Shown here one piece after another: positions 40,621 to 53,101 of a stretch of DNA of 64,000 nt (its first letter is position 1; the number at the start of each line of letters is the position of its first letter). The notes beneath the pieces were generated by a model. It saw only the letters and a program-made list of their open reading frames with translations, had not been told where the DNA came from and made no database searches. The stretch lies in the NCBI RefSeq assembly GCF_001723175.1, contig NC_064654.1, positions 2,852,001 through 2,916,000 on the forward strand. The letters are read 5' to 3'. Made by a program: the position numbers and the translations under genes. This DNA is from Penicillium oxalicum (taxonomy: Eukaryota; Ascomycota; Eurotiomycetes; Eurotiales; Aspergillaceae).

Positions 40621-43600
40621 ATGCCGCGCAAAGCGATTGACTCGCGCATCCCGGCCTTGATTCGAAATGGCGTCCAGGAGAAGAAGCGCAGCTTCTTCGT
40701 CGTTGTCGGAGATCGGGCGAAAGATGTGATCGTTCACTTGCACTACATTATGTCTAGTGTGGATGTGAAGCAGAACAAGTCTGTGCTTTGGGCATACAAG
40801 AAGGATCTGCTGGGCTTCACAAGTCACCGAAAGAAGCGGGAAAACAAGATCAAGCGGGAGGTTAAGCACGGCATCCGTGAGCCGAACCAGGAAGACCCTT
40901 TCGAGCTGTTCATTACCCTGAACTCGATTCGTTACGTATACTACAAGGAGACGGAGAAAATTCTCGGTAACACATACGGCATGTGTATCTTGCAAGATTT
41001 CGAGGCTATCACTCCGAACTTGCTCGCCCGAACAATTGAGACGGTTGAGGGAGGTGGCATGGTTCTGCTCTTGCTGAAGAGCATGAAGAGCTTGAAACAG
41101 CTCTACACCCTGTCCATGGATATTCACTCGCGCTACCGCACAGAAGCCCACGACGATGTGGTAGCTCGATTCAATGAGCGCTTTATCTTGTCACTTGGAA
41201 GCTGCGACTCGTGTCTCGTTGTAGACGATGAGCTGAATGTGCTTCCCATCTCTGGTGGCAAAAATGTCAAGCCGCTCCCTCCTCCCGAATCCACTGACGA
41301 CTCAAACTCCGGTACCAAGAAAGAGCTGAAAGAAATCAAGGAAAGTTTGGCAGACTCGCAACCCGTCGGTCCTCTTTTGAGCCTGGCTCGCACTGTGGAT
41401 CAAGCTAAAGCCCTCCTCACTTTCGTGGACGCTATTGCTGAGAAGACCTTGAGAAGCACCGTTGCTCTCACTGCTGGCCGTGGACGCGGTAAGTCCGCCG
41501 CCCTCGGTGTTGCTATCGCTGCGGCTATCGCGCATGGTTATAGCAACATCTTCATCACGTCTCCCAGCCCTGAGAACTTGAAGACCTTGTTCGAGTTCGT
41601 GTTCAAAGGTTTCGACGCACTCGGATACCTCGACCACGTCGATTATACTATCCTGCAGTCCACCAACCCGGACTTCAACAAAGCCATTGTTCGTGTGAAC
41701 ATTCACCGCAACCATCGCCAGACCATTCAGTACATTCAGCCGCAAGATGCTCATGTTCTGGGACAAGCCGAACTATTGGTCATTGATGAGGCTGCAGCTA
41801 TTCCCTTGCCCCTAGTGCGCAAGCTTATGGGTCCTTACCTGGTATTCATGGCCTCTACGATCAATGGCTACGAGGGAACCGGTCGATCGCTTTCTTTGAA
41901 GCTGATTCAACAGCTTCGCGAGCAGGCTCGCGGTGGTATCAAGACTGCTGATGCCGATGTCGCCGATCGAAGCACTGGCAAGATCTCGAAGAACACTGAC
42001 AAGAACCTCGCTGGCCGATCTCTCCGTGAGATCACTCTTTCTGAACCAATCCGTTACGCCCCCGGTGACTCTGTCGAGAAGTGGCTGAACAAAGTTCTTT
42101 GTCTCGATGCGACTTTGCCCAAGTCTCGCATGAACACTCAGGGTTGCCCGCACCCGTCGCAGTGCCAGCTCCTCCAGGTGAACCGTGATACCCTTTTCTC
42201 GTTCCATCCGGTCTCCGAAAAGTTCCTTCAGCAAATGATGGCCTTGTATGTTGCAAGCCATTACAAGAACACCCCCAACGACCTTCAGCTCATGAGCGAC
42301 GCCCCCGCCCACCAGTTGTACGTGCTTGTTCCTCCCATCGACGAGGAGGCAACAAAGCTTCCCGAGCCGCTTTGCGTGATTCAGGTTGCTCTTGAAGGAC
42401 GTATCAGCAGGCAGAGCGTCCTGAACAGCTTGAGTCGTGGTCAGCGGGCTGGTGGCGATCTCATTCCTTGGCTGGTATCTCAGCAATTCCAGGACGAAGA
42501 CTTTGCGGGTCTTTCTGGCGCACGAGTCGTCCGGATTGCCACCAACCCTGAATACGTCGGCATGGGCTACGGCTCCCGCGCCATGGAACTTTTGACCGAC
42601 TTCTATGAGGGCAAATTCACCAGTCTCGACGAGGGAGTCTCGGGTCCCCAGGAGGAGATGGTCCGTGTCACCGATGAGGAGCTTGCCAACTCCACTCTCC
42701 TCGACGACAACATTCAGGTTCGGGATATCCGCTCGATGCCGCCATTGTTCGGCAAGCTAAGCGAGCGACGCCCCGATTCTTTGGACTACCTGGGTGTCAG
42801 CTACGGCCTGACCCCCTCCTTGCACAAGTTCTGGAAGAGATCTTCTTTCCACCCCGTTTACTTGCGTCAGACCCCCAACGAACTGACTGGCGAGCACTCC
42901 TGCGTCATGTTGCGCACTCTGGCCACTGGTGCCACCGATGCAGGCTGGTTAGGAGCTTTCTCCCGGGACTTCCACCGACGATTCCTTGCGCTGCTGTCTT
43001 ACCAATTCCGCGAATTCCCCTCGGTGCTCTCCCTGAGCATCTGCGAATCTGCCAATTCCGGAGCCAAGCTCGATTCTTCTGCTGTTGTTCGCACCCTGAA
43101 GAAGGCTGATCTGGACGCGGCGTTTTCGCCCTTCGACCTCAAGCGATTGGACAGCTATGCAAACAACCTGCTCGATTACCACGTCATCCTGGACATGGTC
43201 CCAGCGATTGCCGAATATTACTTCGCCAACCGCCTTGCTGGCAAGGTTAACCTCTCGGGTGTGCAGCAATCCATCCTTCTGGGGATCGGTCTGCAGCGCA
43301 AGAGCATGGATGATCTTGAGAAGGAATTGAGTCTTCCTTCATCTCAACTTCTCGCCATGTTCCTCAAGATCATGCGCAAGATCTCCACACACTTCCGTGG
43401 TCTGGTTGAGGGGGCTGTTGCGGAAACCATGCCCGCTGAGCAAGTGGCCGCCGATGCCGCCTCCGGCGCGCACGATGATCCCGTGGTTGAAGACCGATTC
43501 AAGCCCTTGGAGACCGGTCTTGAAGACGAGCTTCGTGCGGGAGGTGAGGAAATTGACGAGGAGCTTCGGGAGAAGCAGCGTGCTTTGATTGACGCTCTTC

Positions 43601-43884
43601 CTCTCGACAAGTAAGTTCGCGCTACTCATTCACGGTGTCTCCTTTCGGTCCTTTGGATGAACAATAACTGATTCTTAGTCTTCAGATACGCAATTGATCA
43701 TGGCTCGGCGTCTTGGGAGGAAGCAGAGAAGCAGATTCGCTCCGGCGGTGCTGCCACCGTCAGTGTCAAGACCAAACAAACGAAGCGCAAGAAGGGCGAG
43801 ACCGCGCGGGACATCTACGACAAGGAGATTGACTCCAAGCGTCAAAAGATGATCAAGAAGGGTACTGAGGGTCGGAAAAAATAA
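40621..43884 (+). CDS. kre33: RNA cytidine acetyltransferase Kre33/NAT10
   Basis: Kre33 (human NAT10) makes N4-acetylcytidine in 18S rRNA and, with an adaptor, in tRNA-Ser/Leu. It is nucleolar and needed for small-subunit assembly. Two exons: 40621-43610 and 43686-43884, giving 1062 residues, as expected for the family. The start at ATG 40621 (MPRKAIDSRIPALI) matches the conserved N terminus. Domains: N-terminal TmcA-type region; RecD-like ATPase with Walker A GRGRGKS (about 286-292) and Walker B LLVIDEAAAIPLPLV; GNAT acetyltransferase core with GMGYGSRAMELL (about 647-658); and a basic Lys-rich C-terminal tail ending KKGTEGRKK. The single intron interrupts the tail, joining DK to YAIDHG. No frame break. 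Codon use is strongly biased to C-ending codons, suggesting high expression. It lies tail-to-tail with the PDI-like gene, 345 bp apart. Confidence 0.97.
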
Positions 43885-44229
43885 AAAGTGTTCTTTGGTG
43901 AACATGATTGGTGATCTATCGGCGTTCCTCTGCATTTCCTCCGGTGTTCTTATGGCCTCTCTCTCTCTCTTGTTTTGTTTTCTCTAAGTAGAAATTTCCA
44001 TGTCTTACCTCCTAGTCATGCTACTTTCCTTGTCGCGTGTATATAAATAAATGGCTGAATGTTTCGTTCTATCCACTCTTCTACCAAGGTTCATAGCAAA
44101 GGAAATTGTGTGCGTTCAAGAAATACAAAGTAATGAGCTAGTTAGGACATGCTAAACATACTATGCGACAGTAAACAGAATGCATCACGGAAGTAATGAC
44201 GGAGGCTGATGCGCTAGCTAATACTCTGC
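43885..44229. other. Convergent 3' intergenic region
   Basis: Short AT-rich interval holding the 3' UTRs of kre33 and the PDI-like gene, including a (TC)n stretch near 43956-43969 and ATATAAATAAAT at 44040. No gene. Confidence 0.6.
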
Positions 44230-45847
44230 TCAAAGCTCGTCGTGCTTTGGCTCCTCCTTGGCCTCCTGGTCGACCTCTTCAGGTGCAGTCTCGCCCGTCG
44301 CTTCCTCAGACCCGGCTTCGGTTTCGGCCTTTTCTGCTTCCGCCGGGGCTTCGACGACGACACCCTCGGGTAGTTTCTCCTTGGCGCCCTCTCCAAGACG
44401 AATCGCATCAATCCACCTCTCGGCGGCTGCGAGTCCAGAGTTCTCGGCATAGTCGTAACGACGGAACCATCCGCGGCGGGCGTTGACGGCAACAATCTCC
44501 ATTGCATCACTGGCGCCCAATCCAAGCGATTGGCGCAAGTTCTGTGAAGCCGAGTTGTCTGCGGGAACGCGATAAATTGGGAATAGATGTGTACCGCGCC
44601 TCTGGTGCCGGTGTGCGATTTCAGACAAACTCGCCAGTGCGTGGGTGGCAGTTGTCGGGAGTACAGCCTCGGACTCTGCTGATGCGGGAAGGAGAACCAA
44701 AACGCAAGTGGCAGATTTTGAGCCGAGACAGCTCGATTGCAAAGATTCCGAGGTATCGAGTGAAGGAATGGGCGGAACGATGGGCACCTCCGCAGGCTTG
44801 GCCTCGGGGGTTGGCTCGGCATCAGGAGTAGACTCATCGTCCTCAGGAACACGACTGGGACCTTGGGGGCCCCCTTGGAGGACTTGGAGGGCTTGGACTT
44901 CTTGGCCTTGGCCACTGGAGTTGCGGGCTGTCCGCTTGCATCGGGGTTAGGCGAGGCGAACTGTTTGAGGAAGTCGGCGATGGGCTGCTTCTTGAGCTCG
45001 CCTTCGTAGACTTTGGGCTCGCTTTCGCTGTCGGGGATAACGACCAATGTGGGGAACTTGGTGACGCCAAATTTCTGCACGGAGGCAGATTCTTTGTTGC
45101 GGATCTGAGCCACGTCGACGGCCCCGAGGAAGTCAATCGCCAAAGCGCGGATCAGAGGAGTCGTGGTACCCTTCTCGGTGAACAGAATCGCCTTGGGTCG
45201 CTCTCCGTTCTGTTCCAGCCACTGGTCGAAGTCCTTGTCTGTCACACGCTTGACGTGGTTGGGGATGCGGTCTACCACCGCTTCAACAATTCCCTTGGCG
45301 CTGCGCGCGCCCTGATAGTCCTCCACACGGGGCTTTCCAGGCTTCTTGGACGGGGTCACGATCTTGATGGTAGGGAATCCCTTGACGCCCATCTGGCCAC
45401 AGAAAGGCTTGTTTTCATCCTCATCGCAGTTCACCGCGGCGACCTTGGCCAGACCTTTCAGGTTCTGTGCCGCCTTCTCGTAGGCTGGTTTGAGGTTCTG
45501 GCAGTGGCCACACCAGGGAGCATAGAATCTAGCAAGAAGACGTTCAGTCAGCACAGGCGATGCTCTGACACTGTGTAAAATCTGAAGATCTGGAGGTTCC
45601 GATCGCTTGGGTGCAGGGAGAAATGCTCACTCAACGACCTGTAGGAATGGAGGGAATGATTAGTCTTTGCTCTCTCCAAACTCAGACCTCTGTTGGGCCT
45701 TACCGAGGTGTAGTTCGAGTCCGCAATCAATGACCCATAGGTCTTCTGGTTCAGTTGAAGAACCGGTGAGTTCTTAGTGTAGAAACCGTTGGCCGGCAAC
45801 GCCGCCAGCAACGGAATGAGGGCCAACAATGAGCTTTGCGGCAACAT
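44230..45847 (-). CDS. ER protein disulfide isomerase-like, KHDEL-tailed, frameshifted
   Basis: A thioredoxin-fold ER oxidoreductase resembling Aspergillus PrpA and the Mpd1/PDIA6 group, expected to form or isomerise disulfides in secretory proteins. Exons: 45847-45704, an 8-nt microexon 45638-45631, and 45528-44230. The signal peptide is residues 1-21. The active site APWCGHC (Cys57, Cys60) is assembled across the microexon. Conserved GFPTIKI follows, then a second redox-inactive thioredoxin-like region (SVQKFGVTKFPTLVV), a Lys/Ser linker, a third conserved block (GRRG-like NARRGWFRRYDYAENSG) and an acidic tail ending KHDEL, an ER-retrieval signal. In the linker, near 44865-44880, the frame shifts between SKGAPK and PEDDESTPDAEP. 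One more base in the C5 run of the coding strand restores 483 residues, so a sequencing deletion is likely. Confidence 0.88.
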
Positions 45848-48220
45848 TTTGGAGGGGCACGATGCACTCGCGGAGACAGAAAGGCAGGGAAACCACAAGG
45901 CACTTGGTTGACTTCAGCGAACACCAGCACTTTGAGGGCCAAAAGACCATGGCTTTGCGACTAGTGCCAGATCAGCAACAAGTTGTCCAGACCAATTAAA
46001 GTGGGTAAAAGAGAGAAAGCAATCACTCCCGACTTTATTTTCGCAAGGTGTCCTGAAGCTCTTGGCATGCGGAGAGACCGAAGCTTCTCCAAATCGGAAA
46101 AGCCGCCGTGTGCTTGATTTGGGGGCTTTCTGGAGCATTCGATGCGCCACAACGGTAGGCACATTCGTGGTGCAAACTCCGTCCAGACAATGACCTGAGC
46201 ACAGAGAAATTTGTAGGTACTCACTTATGACAGTACTGGCTAGTTCCGAATGCTACTTAGCTCTTTGCCGTGTAACAGTTGTTGCTACTAAGCTAATGGT
46301 TCGCCTGTCTTCACGGAAGTAAAGATAATAGCAGTATGTAAAATACTGGATCTCATCAAGGTTCGGCCCGCTATAGATAGGAACACCTTTCGGTAGAGGT
46401 AGATTATCTTGTCGTGAAGAATTTCAAATCTGGCCTCGCGTGGGCAACGTGCTACTCCGTTCATGAATGGCATATGCTTCGTTGCCTCGCAGCCGCTCAT
46501 ACGCTCCTTTAAGCGTCTCTTCTCACCAGCAGCAACTACAGTGTATTAGCCACTCGTCACGACTGAACGGATCTCGCCTGAGAATCAAGGATCTTTGTAC
46601 ATGATCCTTTTTTTTTTATTAAACTCCAAACAGTCTCTTGAGGCATTTCCCAGTCATTGAACACTGTCTCCCCATTTTCGAAAGAATTCAAAAGGTTGCC
46701 AGTTGTCTGGCGGACCATGCCAAAAGATTCATCAATCCCACCTAACAGCTACCTCCGGAACCGGGGTAGACTGTCACAACATGCCCATGGCGTGGTGGTT
46801 CGGAGAAGGGAGAATGCAAAGTCCACCGCTGGTGGGTGAAATCAAGAGTCTATTCGGCAGCTATTAAACCTAAGAGAAACAAGACTGGACCAGTGAGGGG
46901 ACAATCATCAAGATCCACTGCAACATAACAAGGACCGATGCCCTCGACACAAGGTTTATGTCCCATGCTGAATTCGCCGGCCAGAATCTAAGGACTGAGA
47001 GGACATGGCAAATGGATGATTCCCATTTCTTTCTAGAAAAAAGCGTTGAATTCAGCTTCTTGTGGACGTGTTGTAGGTCAGGCGTGAGGTCTGGCGAAAA
47101 GACACGATGGTAGCCCGGCTGGAATCGCATTATAGCAAGTCACGCTAGACTCGTAGGCTTTCCTGCCAGTCGCCGGCAGGTATTTCTAGACATACCGTAG
47201 CCTCAAAGGGCAGATAGACTTTGGCCGGTCTTGCCAAACGTGCCTGGCTGCATCATCCCTAGCTCTAGGTCAAGCTCACAACGCAGTCTGGGGTTCTGAG
47301 TGTCTCGATAGCCCTTTGCTCCTGCTCAATAGTTTCGTCAGTTGAGGTGCCATCCATGTTAGCCTGGAGGTGATTGAAGCATGATCAAGACTGAAGGCAG
47401 CCACTGGCGTAACTTCCGAAATGCCGCGGTGGTCTCTGGACCTGTGCTTCTGTCTAGGTGATTTGAGAGAGCCATCCTACCCCGGGACACATCATACACC
47501 CGAAGGGACGAGTCTGGTCTGACACAGGTAAGTACCTTGTATTGGTTCACGAACGTAAGGTCCTTCATGTAAAGCTAGGAAATTTAGAAGCCAAGCATAT
47601 AGGAGAGAGTTAGCCCGTCCCTTCGTGGATAAAACCGTTGGTCAAGAACTGTGAACTAGGAAAAAATCAGAGGGGGAAGGGACTTCTCAGACAGAGACGA
47701 ATGGAATAACGAGAAGAGCGAGGAATGGAAAGGCTGGAGGGAGGGTGAGGATGTGGAAATGGTGTGAGAAGAAACGAGTGGAAGACGAGTGAAAAATAAA
47801 AAAAACCCCAGTAAGAGGAGAGAGAGAGAGAGAAAGCGCGGCATAGAAGAGACAAATGGATGAAGGCCGGCTGATCCATGCCCATCATCGACTGAAAAGC
47901 GAGCGAGACACAATTGAAAATGGACGCAATCGGATTTGAAGAGCGAGTGCCCACGGAAGATAGACAAAATCAACACAGGCCAAAATATGAAGAAGATTAC
48001 TTGTCATTCGTGCAGACACACGAAGTGAGGAATCAGCAGCCCCTGCATCTGTCTTACGAGAGCCTTCGCCGAACTTCATCCTGGAATATCATGGTGATCA
48101 GATAGCACATAGGAAATTGGAAATGGATTGACACTGATTTTACAAGAACGTCTGAGTTGATCTATATATCAACACGTCTACACTGTGGGTAAACTCGACC
48201 GAAAAAGCAGATCAACACTT
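45848..48220. other. 2.4-kb intergenic interval
   Basis: Between two minus-strand genes, holding the PDI-like promoter and the ATP synthase gamma 3' flank. A purine-rich stretch with (GA)n lies near 47817-47834. No open frame has recognisable homology. Confidence 0.55.
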
Positions 48221-49372
48221 TTACATGTCGGCAGAGGCGGTGGCACCGGTGATAATCTCAACCAGCTCACCGGTAATGGCGGCTTGACGCTGACGGTTGT
48301 AGAGAATCTGGAACTTGTTGATCATCTCACCGGCGTTCTTGGAAGCGTTCTCCATAGCGTTGCGACGAGCCTATTCATGTTATTAGTACTGATAACACAG
48401 GTAGCAAAGATGAAGACTTACAGAAATCTCGCAGGCGTGACCCTCAGCCATGGCCCAGAAGAGGTTGTTGGCGAGGGCATACTCGCGGAGGAGACCAAGA
48501 GCCTCATCGTCAATCTCGTAGGCAGAGATGTTGGCTGTCAAGAACAAAATGTGAGCATGCAGAAACTACATCGTTCCTCGAAAGCTCGGTGGTACTTACC
48601 GGACTGGGTGATGGCCTCCTCGGAGAAAGCCTCAACGGTAGCGGGCTCGTAGCTCTGAGCGTTGATGAACTTGTTGTAGATGATCTTCACGCTCGCGTAG
48701 TCGGTAGGGAGCATGGAAATCTGATCGGCGATAGCCTGGGCGTCGGCGAAGGTGGGAATGTCCTTGCAAACATTGGCGAAGCTCATGACGATGCTCTGGG
48801 GAGCAGCACGGGACAGCTGAGCCTTGGCCTTTTCACCAAGAATGACAACATCGGCCTCCGGGTTCTGAGCGAGCAGGCGGCGGGTGGCCTTGGACAGGCC
48901 CGAGTGAATACCACCGCAAAGACCCTTGTCAGAGCTGGCCACAACGTAAAGAGTCTTCTTGTCCTCCACGGGCTTGGTCTCGGCCTGCTCGAAGACAGTG
49001 TTGGAGGTCTTTCCGTAGTTGCGAGATTCATCCATAGCCTTCTGGGCGCGGGTGAGACGGGTCGAGGCAACGATCTTCATGGTGTTGGTGATCTTCTCAA
49101 TGTTCTTGATGGACTTGAGGCGTCCCTCGATCTCACGCAGAGTCGCGAAGGTGGCGGCATTGGCGGGCGCAGCGCTGTGCCAGATATTAGTTCTCCTCGT
49201 GGAAGACAATGCCGGACAGTAAGAAGAATTCAAAGATGCGAGATATCGCAGCGGCGTCGTCGAGTTCCTCGGGTGTAAGGACCTGCCCACCAGGCAAGCA
49301 TCGGAAGAGAACTTACCGAGAGACAGCAGAGCTGCCAGCCCGGACAGCCGGACGGACGGCACGGGAGAACAT
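48221..49372 (-). CDS. ATP3: Mitochondrial F1 ATP synthase gamma subunit
   Basis: The gamma subunit is the central rotor shaft of mitochondrial F1Fo ATP synthase in the matrix. Four exons: 49372-49317, 49174-48600, 48534-48422 and 48370-48221, 297 residues, normal for fungal Atp3. The N-terminal Arg/Ser/Ala-rich segment ([15 protein letters not shown]) is a mitochondrial presequence. Family signatures are present in order: [24 protein letters not shown], the long coiled-coil helix start; [20 protein letters not shown]; and the C-terminal signature [36 protein letters not shown]. All introns are canonical GTAAGT and no frame break is seen. Transcribed divergently from topoisomerase I with 679 bp between start codons. 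Confidence 0.97.
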
Positions 49373-50051
49373 TGCGAAAAGGTTGAAGGGCCAAAAGAGA
49401 CCGGAAACAGACTGCGATAAAGAGAGGGGAGGGAGCAGAGCAGTGTTGCAAAGGCCTCGCTGTACTGTCTTAACTAGGACAGACGGGAAGTGCGAAGTCG
49501 AACTCCTGGTTGCCGTTTGCGCTAAACCCGAATGAGCCAGTCTCTACGGTGTGCGATTCCGACTTCCGGCGTATTTTGGGGGCCTTGCTGCCTTGTGCTC
49601 GTGGCCTTGGCACGGAGGGTTTGTGTACGTCATGCCTGAGCTTCCAGGCAGCTGTGCAGGTAAATCCGGGACGGTGATTTGAGGCCTCAGGCAGAATGAG
49701 GTCAAGGCCTCGTTTTCCAATGCATTCCATCCATTCCTCTTGCCCCCAAACTTTCTGACCTTCTTTTCTTCTGCACTTGCTGCCCGTCTTCGATTACGTG
49801 CTCAAGTAATCTCACCTCGCTTCGAGCCCCTTTGCCTCGACTATACGCTTCTGCGCATCATTGAGCATTCTTATTCTCGCGAACCCAAACAGCCGTCTTC
49901 ATTGGTCAGAATTTACCTGACTACGTCTATCTACCAAGCGGCTCGGTCTGCGCGACTTCGACTCGGCGCACGAGGATTTACACTCGTTACTGGCACCCGC
50001 CTTCCAAGCTACCATTCGCCTCTGCGCAGCTTACGCCTGTTAACTGGAACC
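49373..50051. other. Divergent promoter, ATP3 / top1
   Basis: 679 bp between the two start codons. The top1-proximal half is C/T-rich. An inverted CCAAT box (ATTGG) lies at 49901. No gene. Confidence 0.55.
49901..49905 (-). promoter_or_regulatory. Inverted CCAAT box
   Basis: ATTGG 147 bp before the top1 ATG and 529 bp before the ATP3 ATG. CCAAT boxes are bound by the HAP/CBC complex in fungi. This is a pentamer match only. Confidence 0.25.
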
Positions 50052-53000
50052 ATGAGTTCGTCTGAAGATGACATTCCTCTTGTTCGAGCCAATGGCCGCG
50101 CCAATGGTGAGCTTCCCCCGTGCTGCCGCTGCAGTACATCCATTCGTCGGTCACAATCTCAGCTCGAGTGCACTATTTATTGCGAGACCCTCGGGCAACC
50201 CTCACTTTTGGTTTTCGTCAGCCTGGCCTCACCCCCAGCTCTCTTGTCCGCCATCGAACACATACAGCCCACTCGGGATTCTTCCAGAGCATGACTAACG
50301 TATCTACTGTCTTCGATTAGCAAATGCCTCGTTGAATCAGTCACCTGTGACGAATGGGAATCTTGAAGCGGGCATATCCAAGCGATTTGGCCCTGTGCAG
50401 GACAAAGACGAAGAAATGAAGGATGCGGATGCGCCGATCATGGCCAAGCGCAAGTCACGGACTAGCGTGCAAGCCAAATCATATGCGGAAGCCGAGAGTA
50501 GTGAGGAAGATCAGCCTTTGGTACGCTCATACTCTTGCTCGAATGATCGTGGCCCACGAAATCGGTGCCAATTGTGGTTGCCATAACTGACCATTCGCAG
50601 AGTAAACGCCGACGCACATCGGTCAAACACGAAGACCCAGAATCGGAAGATGACGTTCCTCTTGCGGCCAACGGACGAAAGCTTCCAAAGGCTTCCGAGA
50701 CAGCTATCGGTGAAGGGTCAGACTCGGATGTCCCCATCGAGCGAAAGCTAGCCTCGCAGAAGAGAAAAATCGAGAAGCGGGCTGAAAAGACCGCTGTTGA
50801 TATGCGCAAATCTGCGGCCTCGAAAGCCAAGACCTCTGCGACCAATAAAAAGCAAGCAAACGGCGTGAAAAAAGAGGCCACCGACGATAAATCTTCGCTG
50901 AAGAAAGTCAAGGCTGAGCCAGCCTCTGCGAAGAAAGGCAGAGCTAAGGTCAAGGCAGAGAGCGAGGACGTGGAAGACGGCGAGGAGGAGTACCGCTGGT
51001 GGGAAGATCCTACAAAAGGTGACGGAACCAAGAAATGGACTACCCTTGAACACAACGGCGTGGTATTTCCTCCGCCATATGAGCCTTTGCCGCAGAATGT
51101 TAAGATGAAGTATGACGGCGTGCCGGTGACTTTGCATCCCGATGCTGAAGAAGTCGCCGGTTTCTTCGGAAGCATGCTCAATTCAACCCATAACGTGGAG
51201 AACCCTGTCTTCCAAAAGAACTTCTTCATGGACTTCAAGGAAATTCTCAAGAAGACTGGTGGCGCCAAGGATCCAAAGGGCAACAAGGTGGATATCAAAG
51301 AATTTGCCAAATGCGACTTCAAACCTATCTTTGAGTACTACGAGGCTCAACGTGAGGCCAAGAGGAATACGCCGGCTGCTGAGAAGAAGCGTCTGAAGGC
51401 TGAAAAGGATGAGCAAGAAGCTCCCTATATGACCTGCATCTGGGACGGTCGCTCTCAAAAAGTCGGTAATTTCCGCGTCGAACCACCGTCACTTTTCCGT
51501 GGTCGAGGTGAACACCCGAAGACTGGTCGTGTCAAGACTCGTGTTCAGCCAGAGCAAGTGACGATCAACATTGGGAAAGAGGCTAAGGTTCCTCCACCAC
51601 CCCCCGGTCACAAATGGAAAGAAGTGAAGCATGACCAAGAGGGTACATGGCTTGCTATGTGGCAGGAAAACATCAACGGCAACTACAAATACGTGATGCT
51701 GGCCGCGAACTCCGACGTCAAGGGTCAAAGTGACTACAAGAAATTCGAGAAAGCCCGAGAACTCAAGAAACACATTGACAAGATTCGCAAGGACTACACC
51801 AAAAACATGAAGAGTGAGCTCATGGTTGAGCGCCAAAAGGCAACCGCGGTTTACCTGATTGACAAGTTCGCTCTCCGTGCCGGTAACGAAAAAGGCGAAG
51901 ACGAGGCAGAAACCGTCGGTTGCTGCTCATTGAAGTATGAGAATATCACCTTGAAGCCACCCAACACTGTGGTCTTTGATTTCTTGGGTAAAGACAGTAT
52001 TCGCTTCTACGATGAGGTTGTTGTCGATACTCAGGTCTTCAAGAACCTGAAGATCTTCAAGAAAGCCCCCAAGAAGAACGGCGACGAGATTTTCGACCGC
52101 TTGACTGTGAGGCCCCTGCTAATACTTGCGCTTGGACTTTATCTAACGCTATACAGACTTCTGCTCTGAACAAACATTTGCAAAATTACATGCCTGGGTT
52201 GACTGCGAAGGTTTTCCGTACTTACAACGCCTCTTTCACGATGAGCGAATTGCTCAAGGACATGACGGCTGCGGGAACAATCCCTGAGAAAGTCAAGGCC
52301 TACAACGATGCAAACCGTCGTGTCGCCATCCTTTGCAATCACAAGAGAACGGTCGGCGCAGCACATGCGAATCAGATGGAAAAAATGAGTGAACGCGTAA
52401 GGCTCACGTGATGAGATGTACTAGGAGTGACGGAGCTAACGAAGAGATATTCAATTAGATCAAAGGGCTTCGTTACGAAAAGTGGCGTCTCAAGATGCAG
52501 ATGCTCGATCTGGAGCCGACGTTGAAAAAGAAGAGAGGCGCGGCCTTCTTCCAACTTGACGAAGACTTGACACCTGAATGGGTCAAGGAATATCAAGCCT
52601 ACAAGGTCGACGAGATGAAGCAGAAGATCACCAAGAAATTCGAGAAGGACAATGAAAAGCGTGTCGCTGATGGCGAAAAGGAAATGAAGGTCTCTGAGCT
52701 CAACGAGCGACTAAGTGCAGTCAAGGACCTTGAAAAGAAATACAGCAAAGAAAACAAGTCTGGAAAGGTCGAAGCTGAGGGTCGCGCGCCTACCGTTGAG
52801 AAGATCGAGGCAAACATCCAGAAACTGGAGCAGCGCATCGACGCCATGATCCTTCAAGCACAGGATAAGGAAGAAAACAAAGAGGTGGCCCTGGGCACAT
52901 CGAAAATCGTGGGTCTCCATTATCCCCCCCGTTGGTTGGCGTAAATCTCCTAACACTCTCATCTAGAATTACATCGATCCACGCCTCACGGTCGTCTTCA

Positions 53001-53101
53001 GCAAGAAGTTCAATGTTCCAATTGAGCGATTCTTCTCGAAGGCACTTCGTGAGAAGTTCGAATGGGCCATCAAGTCTGTCGACGAAGATTGGGAGTTCTG
53101 A
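50052..53101 (+). CDS. top1: DNA topoisomerase I (type IB)
   Basis: Nuclear type IB topoisomerase, relaxing supercoils through a 3'-phosphotyrosine link. Six exons: 50052-50106, 50321-50520, 50601-52106, 52157-52396, 52459-52908 and 52967-53101, 861 residues with no frame break. The N terminus is charged and disordered, with repeated [12 protein letters not shown] and SEDDVPL motifs and Lys-rich nuclear-import stretches. The core begins at [34 protein letters not shown]. Catalytic-site landmarks are [22 protein letters not shown] (first active Arg), [10 protein letters not shown], a coiled-coil linker (about 700-800) and the C-terminal SKINYIDPRL with catalytic Tyr819. The last intron (donor GTGGGT) falls one codon before Asn818, so the nucleophile is encoded only in the final 44-residue exon. 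Confidence 0.97.

Noticed and set aside
40492..42486. Long antisense frames under kre33 (minus strand)
   Set aside because: They mirror the codon bias of kre33. The plus-strand frame is a conserved family, and no domain is seen on the minus strand.
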